Source: Natronorubrum tibetense GA33
GTDB lineage: Archaea; Halobacteriota; Halobacteria; Halobacteriales; Natrialbaceae
DNA: 64,000 bases
Assembly (NCBI RefSeq): GCF_000383975.1
Contig: NZ_KB913017.1
Coordinates: 1,593,105-1,657,104, forward strand
Reading direction: 5' to 3'
Shown: positions 17,111-25,834 of the stretch, piece by piece
How positions within the stretch are numbered: the stretch's first letter is position 1
How the letters are laid out: each line of letters begins with the position of its first letter
Notes under the pieces: generated by a model
Told to the model about the DNA's origin: nothing
Seen by the model: only the letters and a program-made list of their open reading frames with translations
Database searches by the model: none
Made by a program: the position numbers and the translations under genes

Positions 17111-20100
17111 TCCGACGCCTCAGCCGCCGCCAACGGTTCGATCGCGATTTCCATCGTCACACCTTCGACCTCCCACTCCTTTCGGTTGCCGTTGTCGACC
17201 TCGAGAGCACCGATCTCGTCGGCGCGAACCTCCTCGCGGATGAGGTCCGTGCGCTCGTCGACCAGCGAGGCGACGCGATCGTCGTCGATCTCTAGGTCCA
17301 GCGCGATCCGCTCCTCGACGTCGAGTTCGAGGTCCTTTCGCATCTCCTGGACGCGGCGGATGACTTCACGGGCGTAGCCCTCGCTCTCGATATCGTCGGT
17401 CAGCGAGGCGTCGACGTAGGCGACGCCGCGGTCGTCGCCGTCAAGGGAGAAGGCGGTGCCGGCGACGCCGTCGGGCGTCTGGGTGACGAACGAAACCATT
17501 TCCTCGGTGATCTCCTCGTCGTCTTCGAGCACGTCCGCGACAGCTGATTCGATCGCCTCGAGTCCCGGTTCGTCGATCCGGGCCTCGTTGAGCGCGTTCA
17601 TGACCTGTCCGGCGCGGTCGCCGAAGGCCGGCCCGAGTTCGCTCATGTCGGCCTCGGCGCTGTAGTTCAGTTCGCCCCAGCGGCCGTCGGGCGAGACGAG
17701 TTCAATCTCGCGGGCGTTGAGTCGATCCTCGAGCAGTTCGGTGTGGCGCTCGACGGCCTCGACGACGCGCCCGTCGTCGGCGGCGACGACCACTCGCGGG
17801 ACGGGCCAGCGAAGTTTACGCCCGGCCTGTTGGCGCGCGTTCGCGCCAGCCTCCTCAATTGCGCGCAGGATGGCGACGTCCTCCTCGAGCTGTTCGTCGG
17901 CCCAGTACTCTTCGACGGCGGGCCAGTCTTCCATGTGGACGGTTTCGTGGCCGGCGTCGCCGGTGAGGGTACCGTAGATCTCCTCGCTGACGAACGGCGC
18001 GTAGGGTGCGAGGAGCGCGACGCTCTCGCGGAGGATGCGGTAGATCGTCGCATATGCCGCGTCCTTGGAACCGCTGTCCGTCTCGTCCCACATCCGCTCG
18101 CGAACGGCCTGGATGTAGAACCGCGAGACATCCTCGACGACGAACTCGATGAGCGCCTCGAGCGCGCGGTCCTGGCGGAACTCTTCGAGATGCTCGGTCA
18201 TCTCGGCTTTCGTGGACTGCAGGCGGGCGAGGATCCACTCGTCGATGAGTTCGAGGTCTTCATCCACCTCGTCCAGGGTCGTCTCCTCCGGATCGAATCC
18301 ATCGAGGCGCATGTACGGCAGCGGGAACCGGAACACGTTCCAGAGCGTCCGGAGGTGATTCTCCATCGTCCCCATCTCGTCCCACGAGAAGCGCATGTCG
18401 TCGCCCTGCGGGTTGGCCGACAGCAGGAACATGCGCATCGCGTCGGAGCCGTGGCGCTCGATGGCCTCGTCGGGTTCGACGACGTTGCCGACCGACTTGG
18501 ACATCTTGCGGCCGTCCTCGTCTAACGCGTGGCCGTGCATCAGGACCTTATCGTAGGGCACCTCGCCCATCGCGGCGGTGCCCATCCCCAACTGGGACCA
18601 GAACCAGCCCCGCGTCTGGTCGTGGGCCTCGAGGATGAAGTCCGCGGGCCAGAGTTCGTCGAAGCGACTGTCGTCGGAGGGGAAGTCGAGGGTCCCCCAC
18701 GACGCCACGGAAGAGTCGAGCCAGACGTCGAAGACGTCGGGCACGCGCGTGTAGGTGGTCCCGTCCTCGGTGATGGTGAGGTCGTCGACGGTGTCCTTGT
18801 GGAGGTCGACGTCCTCGGGATCGACATCCTGATCGACGCGCTCGGCGAGTTCCTCGCGGTCGCTGATGACGATCATGTCCTCATCGTCGTCGCGATTCTC
18901 GGGGGTCCAGACGGGCAGCGGGATGCCCCAGTAGCGCTGCCGGGAGACGTTCCAGTCCGGAGCCTCCTCGACGAAGTCGCGGAAGCGGTTGTCGCGAGCC
19001 CAGCCGGGGTACCACTCGCTATCCTCGATGTTGTCGAGGAGTTCGTCCTTGACGTCCGTGATCGTGATGAACCACTGGTCGGTGACGATCTGGAGGATGC
19101 CCGTATCACAGCGCCAACAGTGGCCGTAGCTGTGGTGGACGGTTTCCGATCCGAGCAGGGCACCGTTGTCCTCGAGATCGGCCGTGATCTCCTCGTCGGC
19201 CTCCTTGACGAACTGCCCCTCGTACTTGCCCGCCTCCTCGGTGTAGACGCCGTCGCCGCCGACGGGACAGAAGATAGGGAAGCCGAGCTCCGTTCCGCGC
19301 TCGAAGTCGACCTCACCGTGGCCGGGTGCGGAGTGGACGAGACCGGTACCGTCGCCGTGGGTGTCGACGTAGTCCGCAGCGTACACCTCGAAAACGCCGT
19401 CGGCGTCGATGTGGTCCGGAACCTCCTCGGCGAGCGGGTGTTCGTACGACCAGCCGATCAGGTCCTCGCCGGTGAGCTCTTCGACGACCTCGTACTCCTC
19501 GTAGCGCCCTTTCTTGAGGACCTCCTCGTGTTTGGCGTCGGCGAGGTACAGCAGTTCCTCCTCGCCGTCTTTCTCGGCTCGGACGCCGACGTAGTCGCCC
19601 TCCTCGTCGACGGCGGTGAACGTGTTCGCGGGAATCGTCCACGGTGTGGTCGTCCAGACGACGATCGAGCCCTCGCGATCCTCGAGATCGAATTTGACGT
19701 AGACCGAGGGATCCTCGACGTCCTCGTACTCGACCTCGTTGTTCGCGATGGCGGTCTCACAGCGCGGACACTGCGAGATCGATCGGTGCCCCTTCTCGAC
19801 GAGTCCGCGATCTGCGGCCTTCGCAAAGCCCCACCAGGCGGCCTCCATGTATTCGGGACTCACGGTTCGGTAGGGGTTGTCCCAGTCCATCCAGACGCCA
19901 AATGACTTGAAGTCGTCCTGGAGCCCCTCGAGTTGCTCGTCGGCGTAGTCCTTACACTCCTGAATGAAGTTTTCCTCGCCGAACTCCTCGATGTCCTTTT
20001 TATTCTCGAAGCCGAGTCGCTCCTCGACTTTCGTCTCGATGGGGAGCCCGTGCATGTCGTAGCCCGGGCGGTCGGTCACGTCGTACCCCTGCATCCGCAT

Positions 20101-20319
20101 GAACCGGATGTAGACGTCTTTGAGGGACTTGTTCCAGGTAGTCCCCATGTGCGCCGAGCCCGACGTGTACGGCGGGCCGTCGACGAAGAAGAACGATTCG
20201 CCGTCCTCGCGGTGCTCGACCGTCTGCTGGTAGGCGTCGACGTCGTCCCAGTAGTCGAACACCCGTTGCTCTACAGCGTGGGGATCGTACTGGTCGTCGA
20301 CCTCGCCGAACCTGCTCAT
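17107..20319 (-). CDS. ileS: isoleucyl-tRNA synthetase
   Basis: 1070 residues, full length for the archaeal/eukaryotic-type class Ia enzyme that charges tRNA-Ile. The HIGH signature appears as SAHMGTTWN (His57) and the KMSKS loop as GRKMSKSVGN. The CP1 editing domain lies at about 190-400. The catalytic W-x-S-R region (DWNVSRQRYWGIPLPVW) and tRNA-binding anticodon domain follow, ending with a long acidic C-terminal extension. ATG at 20317-20319. The final 14 codons are the sequence duplicated in the repeat array immediately downstream, so the present C-terminus may itself be shaped by that duplication. Confidence 0.97.
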   Translation of the reverse strand: MSRFGEVDDQYDPHAVEQRVFDYWDDVDAYQQTVEHREDGESFFFVDGPPYTSGSAHMGTTWNKSLKDVYIRFMRMQGYDVTDRPGYDMHGLPIETKVEERLGFENKKDIEEFGEENFIQECKDYADEQLEGLQDDFKSFGVWMDWDNPYRTVSPEYMEAAWWGFAKAADRGLVEKGHRSISQCPRCETAIANNEVEYEDVEDPSVYVKFDLEDREGSIVVWTTTPWTIPANTFTAVDEEGDYVGVRAEKDGEEELLYLADAKHEEVLKKGRYEEYEVVEELTGEDLIGWSYEHPLAEEVPDHIDADGVFEVYAADYVDTHGDGTGLVHSAPGHGEVDFERGTELGFPIFCPVGGDGVYTEEAGKYEGQFVKEADEEITADLEDNGALLGSETVHHSYGHCWRCDTGILQIVTDQWFITITDVKDELLDNIEDSEWYPGWARDNRFRDFVEEAPDWNVSRQRYWGIPLPVWTPENRDDDEDMIVISDREELAERVDQDVDPEDVDLHKDTVDDLTITEDGTTYTRVPDVFDVWLDSSVASWGTLDFPSDDSRFDELWPADFILEAHDQTRGWFWSQLGMGTAAMGEVPYDKVLMHGHALDEDGRKMSKSVGNVVEPDEAIERHGSDAMRMFLLSANPQGDDMRFSWDEMGTMENHLRTLWNVFRFPLPYMRLDGFDPEETTLDEVDEDLELIDEWILARLQSTKAEMTEHLEEFRQDRALEALIEFVVEDVSRFYIQAVRERMWDETDSGSKDAAYATIYRILRESVALLAPYAPFVSEEIYGTLTGDAGHETVHMEDWPAVEEYWADEQLEEDVAILRAIEEAGANARQQAGRKLRWPVPRVVVAADDGRVVEAVERHTELLEDRLNAREIELVSPDGRWGELNYSAEADMSELGPAFGDRAGQVMNALNEARIDEPGLEAIESAVADVLEDDEEITEEMVSFVTQTPDGVAGTAFSLDGDDRGVAYVDASLTDDIESEGYAREVIRRVQEMRKDLELDVEERIALDLEIDDDRVASLVDERTDLIREEVRADEIGALEVDNGNRKEWEVEGVTMEIAIEPLAAAEASD

Positions 20320-20413
20320 GTGGGTCCAATCTCACTCCGAGAGTAAAGGGGAATCGGTATTGCGGACGCTCGCGTCGGCCTGCGGTAGGACGTGACGACG
20401 ACCGCGAGACGTA

Positions 20414-20743
20414 TTATTGGCCGGCGACGAGCAGTCGCGTGAGCAGTTTCTTGTAAGCGATGCCGTAGAGGCCCGCATACAGCATGACGAAGCCGATCGC
20501 GGCCAGCCAGAGCGCGACCATCGTCTCGCCCGAGCCGAGATGTTGGATGCTCGCGTATTCGACGGCGAGACCGCCAGCGGTCAACACGCCGGCGAGGACG
20601 GTGTAGACGACCAGCGGGAGCAGTTCTGCGAGTAGTTCCGGGGTTGCCGATCCCATTGCCAGTTGAGAGCCACTCTGCGAAGGTAAATCTGTCCCCTCGC
20701 TTGGGACTCGAGTCGACTGATAGGGAGTATCGTAGAAGTCCAT
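20414..20743 (-). CDS. small two-helix membrane protein
   Basis: About 109 residues from the ATG at 20741-20743 (MDFYDTPYQS). A hydrophilic N-terminus is followed by two membrane helices, LLPLVVYTVLAGVLTAGGLA and MVALWLAAIGFVMLYAGLYG, and a short basic tail (KKLLTRLL). Unknown function; length and topology fit small haloarchaeal inner-membrane proteins. It is read in the same direction as ileS and starts within an inverted repeat (see 20720-20819). Confidence 0.65.
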   Translation of the reverse strand: MDFYDTPYQSTRVPSEGTDLPSQSGSQLAMGSATPELLAELLPLVVYTVLAGVLTAGGLAVEYASIQHLGSGETMVALWLAAIGFVMLYAGLYGIAYKKLLTRLLVAGQ

Positions 20744-20819
20744 AGTTTCCCGGCGAAGAACCGAGACACGATGCAAAAGAACGGTTCCGAAATCTCCGGT
20801 TGGCTACGATACTCCCTAT
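20720..20819. repeat. 16-bp perfect inverted repeat flanking a start codon
   Basis: ATAGGGAGTATCGTAG at 20720-20735 is mirrored exactly by CTACGATACTCCCTAT at 20804-20819, with 68 bases between the arms. The left arm lies in codons 3-8 of the small membrane protein gene, and the right arm is upstream of its start. It could be a bipartite operator or the ends of a tiny mobile remnant; the span of 100 bases carries no gene of its own. Confidence 0.7.
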
Positions 20820-21062
20820 GACGATCCCGATCTCTCGAGACGGAACGATTGCCAGGGCAAACGGACCGACGCCGGTCCCCTCTCATACCGTCTGCTGTAA
20901 GTCGTTCCCGGTGGGACCGCGATCTGTCCTGCGGTCTCACTGGCAAATCGTTACAGCAAACCGTATCACTCGACCGACTCGAACCACGGTCGGATCGAAG
21001 CTCCTCCCTAATTCGAACCGGGTTCACGTTTGCGTCTGTCGCTCACGGGTGTTCACGACGGA
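20744..21062. other. gene-free interval with structured sequence
   Basis: About 320 bases between the small membrane protein gene and the OB-fold gene. Open frames exist on both strands but have no recognisable similarity and unusual residue content (many Arg, Ser, Cys). What it does hold is the right arm of the 16-bp inverted repeat and the long hairpin at 20887-20964. GC content looks lower than in flanking genes. Confidence 0.5.
20887..20964. repeat. long imperfect hairpin, possible structured RNA
   Basis: Two 34-base arms (20887-20920 and 20931-20964) around a ten-base loop pair at 25 of 34 positions, with two more positions able to wobble. The best paired blocks are TGCTGTAA with TTACAGCA and GGGACCGC with GCGGTCTC. 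It sits in the gene-free interval and could be an RNA element or a degenerate small transposable repeat. Confidence 0.6.
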
Positions 21063-21422
21063 TCAGACCGGTTCGAACCGGTACCCCTTCCACTCTTGAC
21101 TCTCGGGTTCGCGGATACCGGCCCCGGGTTCGCGGAGTTCGTCGACGGGGACGGGTTCGACGTCGTCGCCGGTTTCGATCTCGTCGGTCGTGGCCTGTCC
21201 GATCGCCCGGACAGACTCGCCTTCCACATCGAACTCGACGATCGCGAGCGTGTTTGGGTCGCGGACGCCGGGCGGGGCCGCCGTACTCGTCGTCCACGTG
21301 ATCACTTCCGCCGTGTACTCGCTCAGATCGACCGTTTCAACCGGTTGTGCGCCACCGCGACTGCGGGGATGTCCGGGATAGCTGATCGACCCGTCCTCGT
21401 AGCGCGTCGCCTCCATCGTCAT
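21063..21422 (-). CDS. OB-fold nucleotide/acyl-CoA partner protein (DUF35), zinc ribbon missing
   Basis: 119 residues with the DUF35 OB-fold core: LSEYTAEVITWTTSTAAPPGVRD, IVEFDVEGESVRAIGQ and GDDVEPVPVDELRE. DUF35 proteins usually have an N-terminal zinc ribbon with four Cys and accompany thiolases or HMG-CoA synthase; here there is no Cys at all. The start ATG at 21420-21422 overlaps the thiolase TGA as ATGA, so translation is coupled and the two products probably form a complex, as known for archaeal thiolase/DUF35 pairs. Confidence 0.85.
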   Translation of the reverse strand: MTMEATRYEDGSISYPGHPRSRGGAQPVETVDLSEYTAEVITWTTSTAAPPGVRDPNTLAIVEFDVEGESVRAIGQATTDEIETGDDVEPVPVDELREPGAGIREPESQEWKGYRFEPV

Positions 21423-22600
21423 TGTGCTGCCTCCATGATGGTCGTAATGACGCAGTTGCCGAAGCCGCCGACGTTACAGGTGAGTCCGACGTCCGCGTCG
21501 ACCTGTCGCGGGCCGGCCTCGCCGACCAGTTGTTCATAGATCTCGACGCCCTGTGCGACGCCGCTCGCACCCAGTGGGTGCCCCTTCGATTTGAGTCCCC
21601 CAGAGGTGTTGATCGGCAGTTCGCCGGTGTCGCGCTCGGTGTAGCCCTCCTCGACTAACTCCCACGCCTCGCCCTGCTCGGCGAAGCCCAGTCCCTCCAT
21701 CTGGAGGAACTCGAGGATGGTGAACATATCGTGAAGCTCCGCGACGTCGATGTCGTCGGGGCCGTAGCCGCTCATTTCGTAGGCGCCCTTTCCGCTCTCG
21801 ACGACACCCCCCATCACGGTCGGATCCTCACGCTCGTGGACGACGTGGGTGTCCGTCGCCCCATCGATACCTGCGATGACGGCGTACTCGTCTGCGTACT
21901 CGCGGGCGATTGATTCGGGACAGAACAGCAACGCGGCCGACCCATCCGAAATCGGACAGAAGTCGTACAGCCGCAGCGGATCGGCCACGATTGGCGACTC
22001 CAGAACCGTCTCGAGATCGACCGCTTTCCGGAACTGAGCGTTCGGATTGTCGACGCCGTTCTCGTGGTTCTTGACGGCCACCTTCCCGAGACTCTCGCGG
22101 GGGGCATCGAAGCGCTCGAGGTAGTGTCGGGCCGTCAGTCCGGCGAAAGAGGGCAGCGTGACGCCCGTCTTGTACTCGACTGGGTGGGTAACCGAGGCGA
22201 TGATGTCGGTCGTCTCGGGAGTCGACCGGTGGCTCATCTTCTCGCCGCCGACGAGCAACGTCATGTCGCTGGCGCCGCTCGCGACCGACTGCCAGGCAGC
22301 GTATATTCCCGCGCCGCCGCTGGAACTCGTCTGATCGACGCGCTGGGTGTACGCCGGCATCATGCCCAGGTCGTGTACCAGCGCGTTCATCACGCCCGTC
22401 ATTCCTTCGAACTCACCGCTGGCCATGTTCGAGACGTACAGGTGATCGACATCGGCCGCGTCGACGCCCGCGTCCTCGAGACACTCGATCCCCGCCTCGG
22501 CGAGGAGATCCATCACCCACTCGCCCTCGCGTCGCCCGAACTGGGTCATCGAGGCCCCGACGAGTGCGACCCGCTCCGACTCTCGTTGATTGGGAGACAT
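21419..22600 (-). CDS. thiolase-family protein with Ser at the nucleophile position
   Basis: 393 residues of the thiolase fold (SCP2/acetyl-CoA acetyltransferase-like). The C-terminal catalytic elements are intact: GHPLGASG with the active His and TCNVGGFGN with the second Cys. The N-terminal nucleophile motif, normally CASGxxA, reads SSSGGAG (Ser92 where Cys is expected). Start ATG at 22598-22600 (MSPNQRESERVALVGAS). It is translated before, and coupled to, the OB-fold gene. Without the Cys a Claisen condensation is unlikely; it may act as a scaffold, a decarboxylating or hydrolytic variant, or use Ser. Fatty-acid or isoprenoid metabolism would be the default context. Confidence 0.9.
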   Translation of the reverse strand: MSPNQRESERVALVGASMTQFGRREGEWVMDLLAEAGIECLEDAGVDAADVDHLYVSNMASGEFEGMTGVMNALVHDLGMMPAYTQRVDQTSSSGGAGIYAAWQSVASGASDMTLLVGGEKMSHRSTPETTDIIASVTHPVEYKTGVTLPSFAGLTARHYLERFDAPRESLGKVAVKNHENGVDNPNAQFRKAVDLETVLESPIVADPLRLYDFCPISDGSAALLFCPESIAREYADEYAVIAGIDGATDTHVVHEREDPTVMGGVVESGKGAYEMSGYGPDDIDVAELHDMFTILEFLQMEGLGFAEQGEAWELVEEGYTERDTGELPINTSGGLKSKGHPLGASGVAQGVEIYEQLVGEAGPRQVDADVGLTCNVGGFGNCVITTIMEAAQ

Positions 22601-22704
22601 CAGTACGACTGCCCACGAACACCGCAATAAACCTCCCAACCGGTCGGATCTCGTGACCCACCGAACCGGTCGGAATAAATCCCCTCCGGACCCTCGACTC
22701 GAGT

Positions 22705-23364
22705 GTGCCTGCCGCCGACCGAGACCCTCCGTTTCCGACCACGCGAAATGTCGTCGAACCCGACTGTGAGCGCTGTCCGGCCCTCGTCGAGCACCGTGAG
22801 TGCATCTCGTGGGGCACTGGTCCGCTCGACGCGACCGTGCTGGTCGTCGGCGAAGCCCCCGGTGCGGGAAACCCCGACGCCGACCGCTGGCAGGGCGGCA
22901 ACTGGACCGGGATGGCCTACACCTCGAGACACTCAGGCCGTCGTATCCGGCGCATGCTCGAGCAGGTCGGCTACGGCGAGGAAGCCTACTTCACAAACGC
23001 CGTGAAGTGTTTTCCGCAGAATCCGGCGGATCCAACGAGCAACCGCGAACCGACGCCCGACGAGCGCGCGAACTGCCGCGGCCACCTCGTCACCGAAGTC
23101 GAAACGGTCGATCCCGACGTAGTGCTCGCCACCGGGAAACACGCGACGAAGTCGGTTCTCGCCGTCGAAGGTCGTACTATCGACGGCTTCGTCGATAGCG
23201 TCCTGACACCCGTTCGGTGTGATCGACTCGAGACGCAACTCGTCCCGATCCTTCACCCGTCGTATCAAGATGTCTGGATCGGTCGACTGGGCTACGAACC
23301 CGAGGAGTACCTCGAGGCGATCCGGGAGACGCTCGCGGAGTGCTGTGAGCGGACCAGCGCGTAA
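22705..23364 (+). CDS. uracil-DNA glycosylase superfamily protein (Fe-S type)
   Basis: 219 residues. Motif 1 is VVGEAPGAGNP (residues 48-57), the motif-2 equivalent is HPSYQ near the C-terminus, and four cysteines (Cys21, Cys24, Cys102, Cys124) have the spacing of the 4Fe-4S cluster of family 4/5 enzymes. It would excise uracil from deaminated DNA in base excision repair. The loop after motif 1 (DRWQGGNWTGMAY) differs from the usual EDxxGxPFVG of family 4, so the subfamily is open. Translation starts at GTG 22705; no in-frame ATG precedes the first Cys pair. It is divergent from the thiolase operon with a gap of about 100 bases. Confidence 0.88.
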   Translation: MPAADRDPPFPTTRNVVEPDCERCPALVEHRECISWGTGPLDATVLVVGEAPGAGNPDADRWQGGNWTGMAYTSRHSGRRIRRMLEQVGYGEEAYFTNAVKCFPQNPADPTSNREPTPDERANCRGHLVTEVETVDPDVVLATGKHATKSVLAVEGRTIDGFVDSVLTPVRCDRLETQLVPILHPSYQDVWIGRLGYEPEEYLEAIRETLAECCERTSA

Positions 23365-23431
23365 CGCGCGTACCGTTCGGCCGCGGTGGCGCATGCTGAT
23401 CGTCTCGAGCCGACCGGCCTCTTTTGCAGGC

Positions 23432-23602
23432 TCACAAAATGCCCGAGACGACGGTATAGACCCCTGAAAACAGCAGAAACCAGAAGACCGATCTCACGAG
23501 GAGTTTGCTGTGGCTCTCTTTGATCGGCGCCGTCTCGTGGAGTCGCCCCTCGGCGCACAACAGTGCGCGCACGAGTCCACCCTCGGGTCCTGAACCACTC
23601 AT
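23432..23602 (-). CDS. 56-residue single-helix membrane microprotein
   Basis: Reading frame from ATG (23600-23602) to TGA (23432-23434). A soluble N-terminus (MSGSGPEGGLVRALLCAEGR, then LHETAPIKESHSK) leads to one membrane helix, LLVRSVFWFLLFSGVYTVVSG, ending the protein. The hydrophilic half with an embedded Cys and the clean helix suggest a real gene. It converges on the glycosylase gene with 67 bases between. I recall similar short haloarchaeal membrane proteins but cannot name a family. Confidence 0.55.
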   Translation of the reverse strand: MSGSGPEGGLVRALLCAEGRLHETAPIKESHSKLLVRSVFWFLLFSGVYTVVSGIL

Positions 23603-24017
23603 CGCTCGGTGGGGCTACTCATCGAACCGTGTTAACCGTCTCGGCTCCGCGCCGGTCGCCGGGTCGCGACCTGGCTCGAGTGACCGTGCCGATGCTCGAC
23701 GCTGTTCGTCGGTCGAAACCGACCACCGACAGAAAATCGACGGTGGTGGTCGTGGTGGTTGGTCAGGATACGTGACGTTGTGGTTTCGATACAGGTGCGA
23801 TACGACACCGCGCCCAGGTGGGCAGTCGACTCGAGGCCGGCGTCGCTATTGAAGGGTCGTGACCGTCTCTCCCACTTATCCTGACTTTATCCCAGTTTAA
23901 TCGGTATCTCGGACGTGATGATCGCCGATTCGATACTGTCTCGAACTCACATAGCTTCGCCGTCTCGTCCCGTTCGAGCGGGTAAGCTTCTTACAGTGGG
24001 CCGACACACACTCGCGT
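23603..24017. other. intergenic interval without a recognisable gene
   Basis: About 415 bases. Frames here give Arg/Ser-rich translations with no motif. A GGTGGTCGTGGTGGTTGG run at about 23743-23762 is the only simple-sequence feature. The final 40 bases upstream of the HIT gene include TAAGCTTCTTA (about 23983-23993), an AT-rich palindromic block that probably contains its TATA box. Confidence 0.4.
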
Positions 24018-24437
24018 ATGAGTACGATCTTCAGCCAGATCGTGGAGGGAGAGATCCCGGCACGAGTCGTGTACGAAGACGAGACCACGATGGCCTTCCT
24101 GGACGCCAACCCGCTCGCCCCGGGCCACACGCTGGTCATCCCGAAAGACGAGTACGAACGGCTGAACGATGTCCCCGACGACGTCGCCACGGATCTCTAC
24201 GCGACGATCCACCGGTTGATCCCCGCCGTCGAGGAGGGCGTCGACGCCGACGCGTCCACCGTCGCGTTCAACAACGGCGAGGAGGCCGGCCAGGAGGTGC
24301 CCCACGTCCACTGCCACATCGTTCCTCGCTTCGAGGGCGACGGCGGCGGTCCAATCCACGCCATTGCCGGCGACCGGCCGGAGCTTGGAGACGACGAACT
24401 CGACGACATCGCGGCCGATATCGAGTCTCGATCCTGA
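24018..24437 (+). CDS. HIT-family nucleotide hydrolase/transferase
   Basis: 139 residues. The histidine triad is HVHCHIVPRF with His96, His98 and His100; the middle His is the nucleophile that forms a nucleotidyl intermediate. The start STIFSQIVEGEIPARVVYED is typical of the HINT/Fhit-like branch present in archaea. Probable substrates are AMP-lysine, AMP-N or dinucleoside polyphosphates. The sequence DANPLAPGHTLVIPK is the conserved nucleotide-binding strand-turn. It is followed 94 bases later by a small membrane protein gene on the same strand. Confidence 0.95.
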   Translation: MSTIFSQIVEGEIPARVVYEDETTMAFLDANPLAPGHTLVIPKDEYERLNDVPDDVATDLYATIHRLIPAVEEGVDADASTVAFNNGEEAGQEVPHVHCHIVPRFEGDGGGPIHAIAGDRPELGDDELDDIAADIESRS

Positions 24438-24531
24438 GGACTCTCGGCCCCGTAGCCCGAGGTTTCGGGGTCGAGCGACGACAGCGACGACACGCCGTGA
24501 CATTTTTCTCGCTCGCGCGTGAGCCTCGGGT

Positions 24532-24762
24532 ATGCTCGCCGGTCTCGCCGCCCAGTTCCGGGCCCACCCCGTCGCGACGGTCCTCGAACTCGGCAGCGTC
24601 GTCGTCTGTATCTTGTTGTTCGTCGGGACGCTCGTGCTGCTCTCGAGCGGCCCGCCGACCGGCCGCGGCAATCCGTGGCTCGTCCTCGTCGGCGTGGGTG
24701 CAGTGTTCGTCGTGTTCTGGACGGCAGTCGTACCGCTATACGAGCGCTTCGTTTACGCCTGA
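24532..24762 (+). CDS. small two-helix membrane protein
   Basis: 76 residues with two hydrophobic helices, VLELGSVVVCILLFVGTLVL and LVLVGVGAVFVVFWTAVVPL, joined by the short loop SSGPPTGRGNPW. The N-terminus is a short amphipathic stretch and the C-terminus YERFVYA. ATG at 24532. The gene end is about 30 bases from the stop of the convergent prepilin peptidase. Function unknown. Confidence 0.65.
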   Translation: MLAGLAAQFRAHPVATVLELGSVVVCILLFVGTLVLLSSGPPTGRGNPWLVLVGVGAVFVVFWTAVVPLYERFVYA

Positions 24763-24793
24763 GATCTCAGTTTAGAATCGTCGGTGGCCGCGG

Positions 24794-25834
24794 TCAGACG
24801 AGCGTCCCGACGAGCAGATCGCCGTAGACCAGCGCGATCGCCAGTCCGAGAAACACCGGCACGAGAAACGGCGTGCCCGGCGAGATCCAGACCGTTTCCT
24901 TCGAAGCGAGCACCTCGAGTCCCTCCCGTAACTCCTCGGACGAGGTGCCGTAGGCCGTGCCGTCGATGTCTGCGAGGAAGGCTTCTGTGCCCCACGGGTC
25001 GTCGTACTCGGGAGCGGCGTCGTCTTCGGTTTTCGCTTCCGTATCGGTCTCGAGGCTGTCGCCGCCGTCGGAGTCGTCCTCGAGTGCCGTCCCGCCGTCG
25101 CTCCGAACCGTTGCCGTCACCGCGCCGTCGGTCGGTGGGTTCGGCTCCTCGGGGAGCGTCGCCGGATCGCGCAGGCGGTCGGGGTCCTCGCGGACGTCGG
25201 CCAGCGTGAGCCCCCGCCAACGGAGGTACATCCGCAGGGCGTCCAGATCGAGGCCGCCCCGGGAACGGCCCTCGGGGGTCTCGAGGAGGCGGCCGTGCAG
25301 TTCGGGGATCCGGTCCCACGAGACGGGCCAGCCGATGACCATCACGCTGTTTACCCGGCCGGCGGCGGCGTTGCGAACTCCGAGGACGACCGGGATGGCG
25401 ACGCCGATAATGACGGCGTTCGTCAGGATCGTAAACGAGAACGTTCCGATCGGCGTAGTCGTCAGGGGAAACGTCGACGAGCCCACGGCGTACTGCGGGA
25501 AGGTCGGGAACAGCAGCGCCAACACGAGCAACGCCTTCGCGTCGGCGCCGCCGAAGCCACCGAACCACCAGAACAGGTAGGCGATAGGAACGACGAAGCC
25601 GATACTCACCGCCGCCGGGAGCAGGAACTCGTGGGTCCAGGCGTAGCCGCCTGCGTTCCAGGCGAGCCAGCCGTCCCAGACCAGTAGAACGGCGCCCAAG
25701 AGGGAAAGGGGAATCCAGACGGTACTCGAGACGCGTCTGGTCTTGATGTCGCGAATCGCGACCCAGGCGAAGACGGGGACGGCGACGAGCCGCAGGAGGT
25801 CCGGGGTCGTTGCGACGGCGCCAGCGAGTGTCAC
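24794..25834 (-). CDS. archaeal prepilin peptidase (A24, PibD/FlaK-like)
   Basis: Aspartic membrane peptidase that trims class III signal peptides of archaellins and pilins. From the GTG at 25832-25834 the product has about 346 residues. Catalytic Asp29 sits in VAIRDIKTRRV and Asp98 in GGFGGADAKAL, the archaeal form of the GxGD motif. Five or six helices are followed by a long soluble acidic insertion of about 150 residues (NPPTDGAVTATV, DGGDSLETDTEAKTEDD) before a final helix (LVPVFLGLAIALVYGDLLV). The insertion makes it longer than the usual 230-250 residues. I chose GTG because ATG-started extensions upstream are not hydrophobic or conserved. Confidence 0.85.
   Translation of the reverse strand: MTLAGAVATTPDLLRLVAVPVFAWVAIRDIKTRRVSSTVWIPLSLLGAVLLVWDGWLAWNAGGYAWTHEFLLPAAVSIGFVVPIAYLFWWFGGFGGADAKALLVLALLFPTFPQYAVGSSTFPLTTTPIGTFSFTILTNAVIIGVAIPVVLGVRNAAAGRVNSVMVIGWPVSWDRIPELHGRLLETPEGRSRGGLDLDALRMYLRWRGLTLADVREDPDRLRDPATLPEEPNPPTDGAVTATVRSDGGTALEDDSDGGDSLETDTEAKTEDDAAPEYDDPWGTEAFLADIDGTAYGTSSEELREGLEVLASKETVWISPGTPFLVPVFLGLAIALVYGDLLVGTLV

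Noticed and set aside
21060-21085. tRNA-like GGTTCGAACCGG word
   Set aside because: No acceptor stem, anticodon arm or CCA context; it is within the DUF35 gene's 3' end.
20800-21099. 99-codon forward frame in the gene-free interval
   Set aside because: No hydrophobic, catalytic or family pattern and it crosses the long hairpin and the end of the opposite OB-fold gene.
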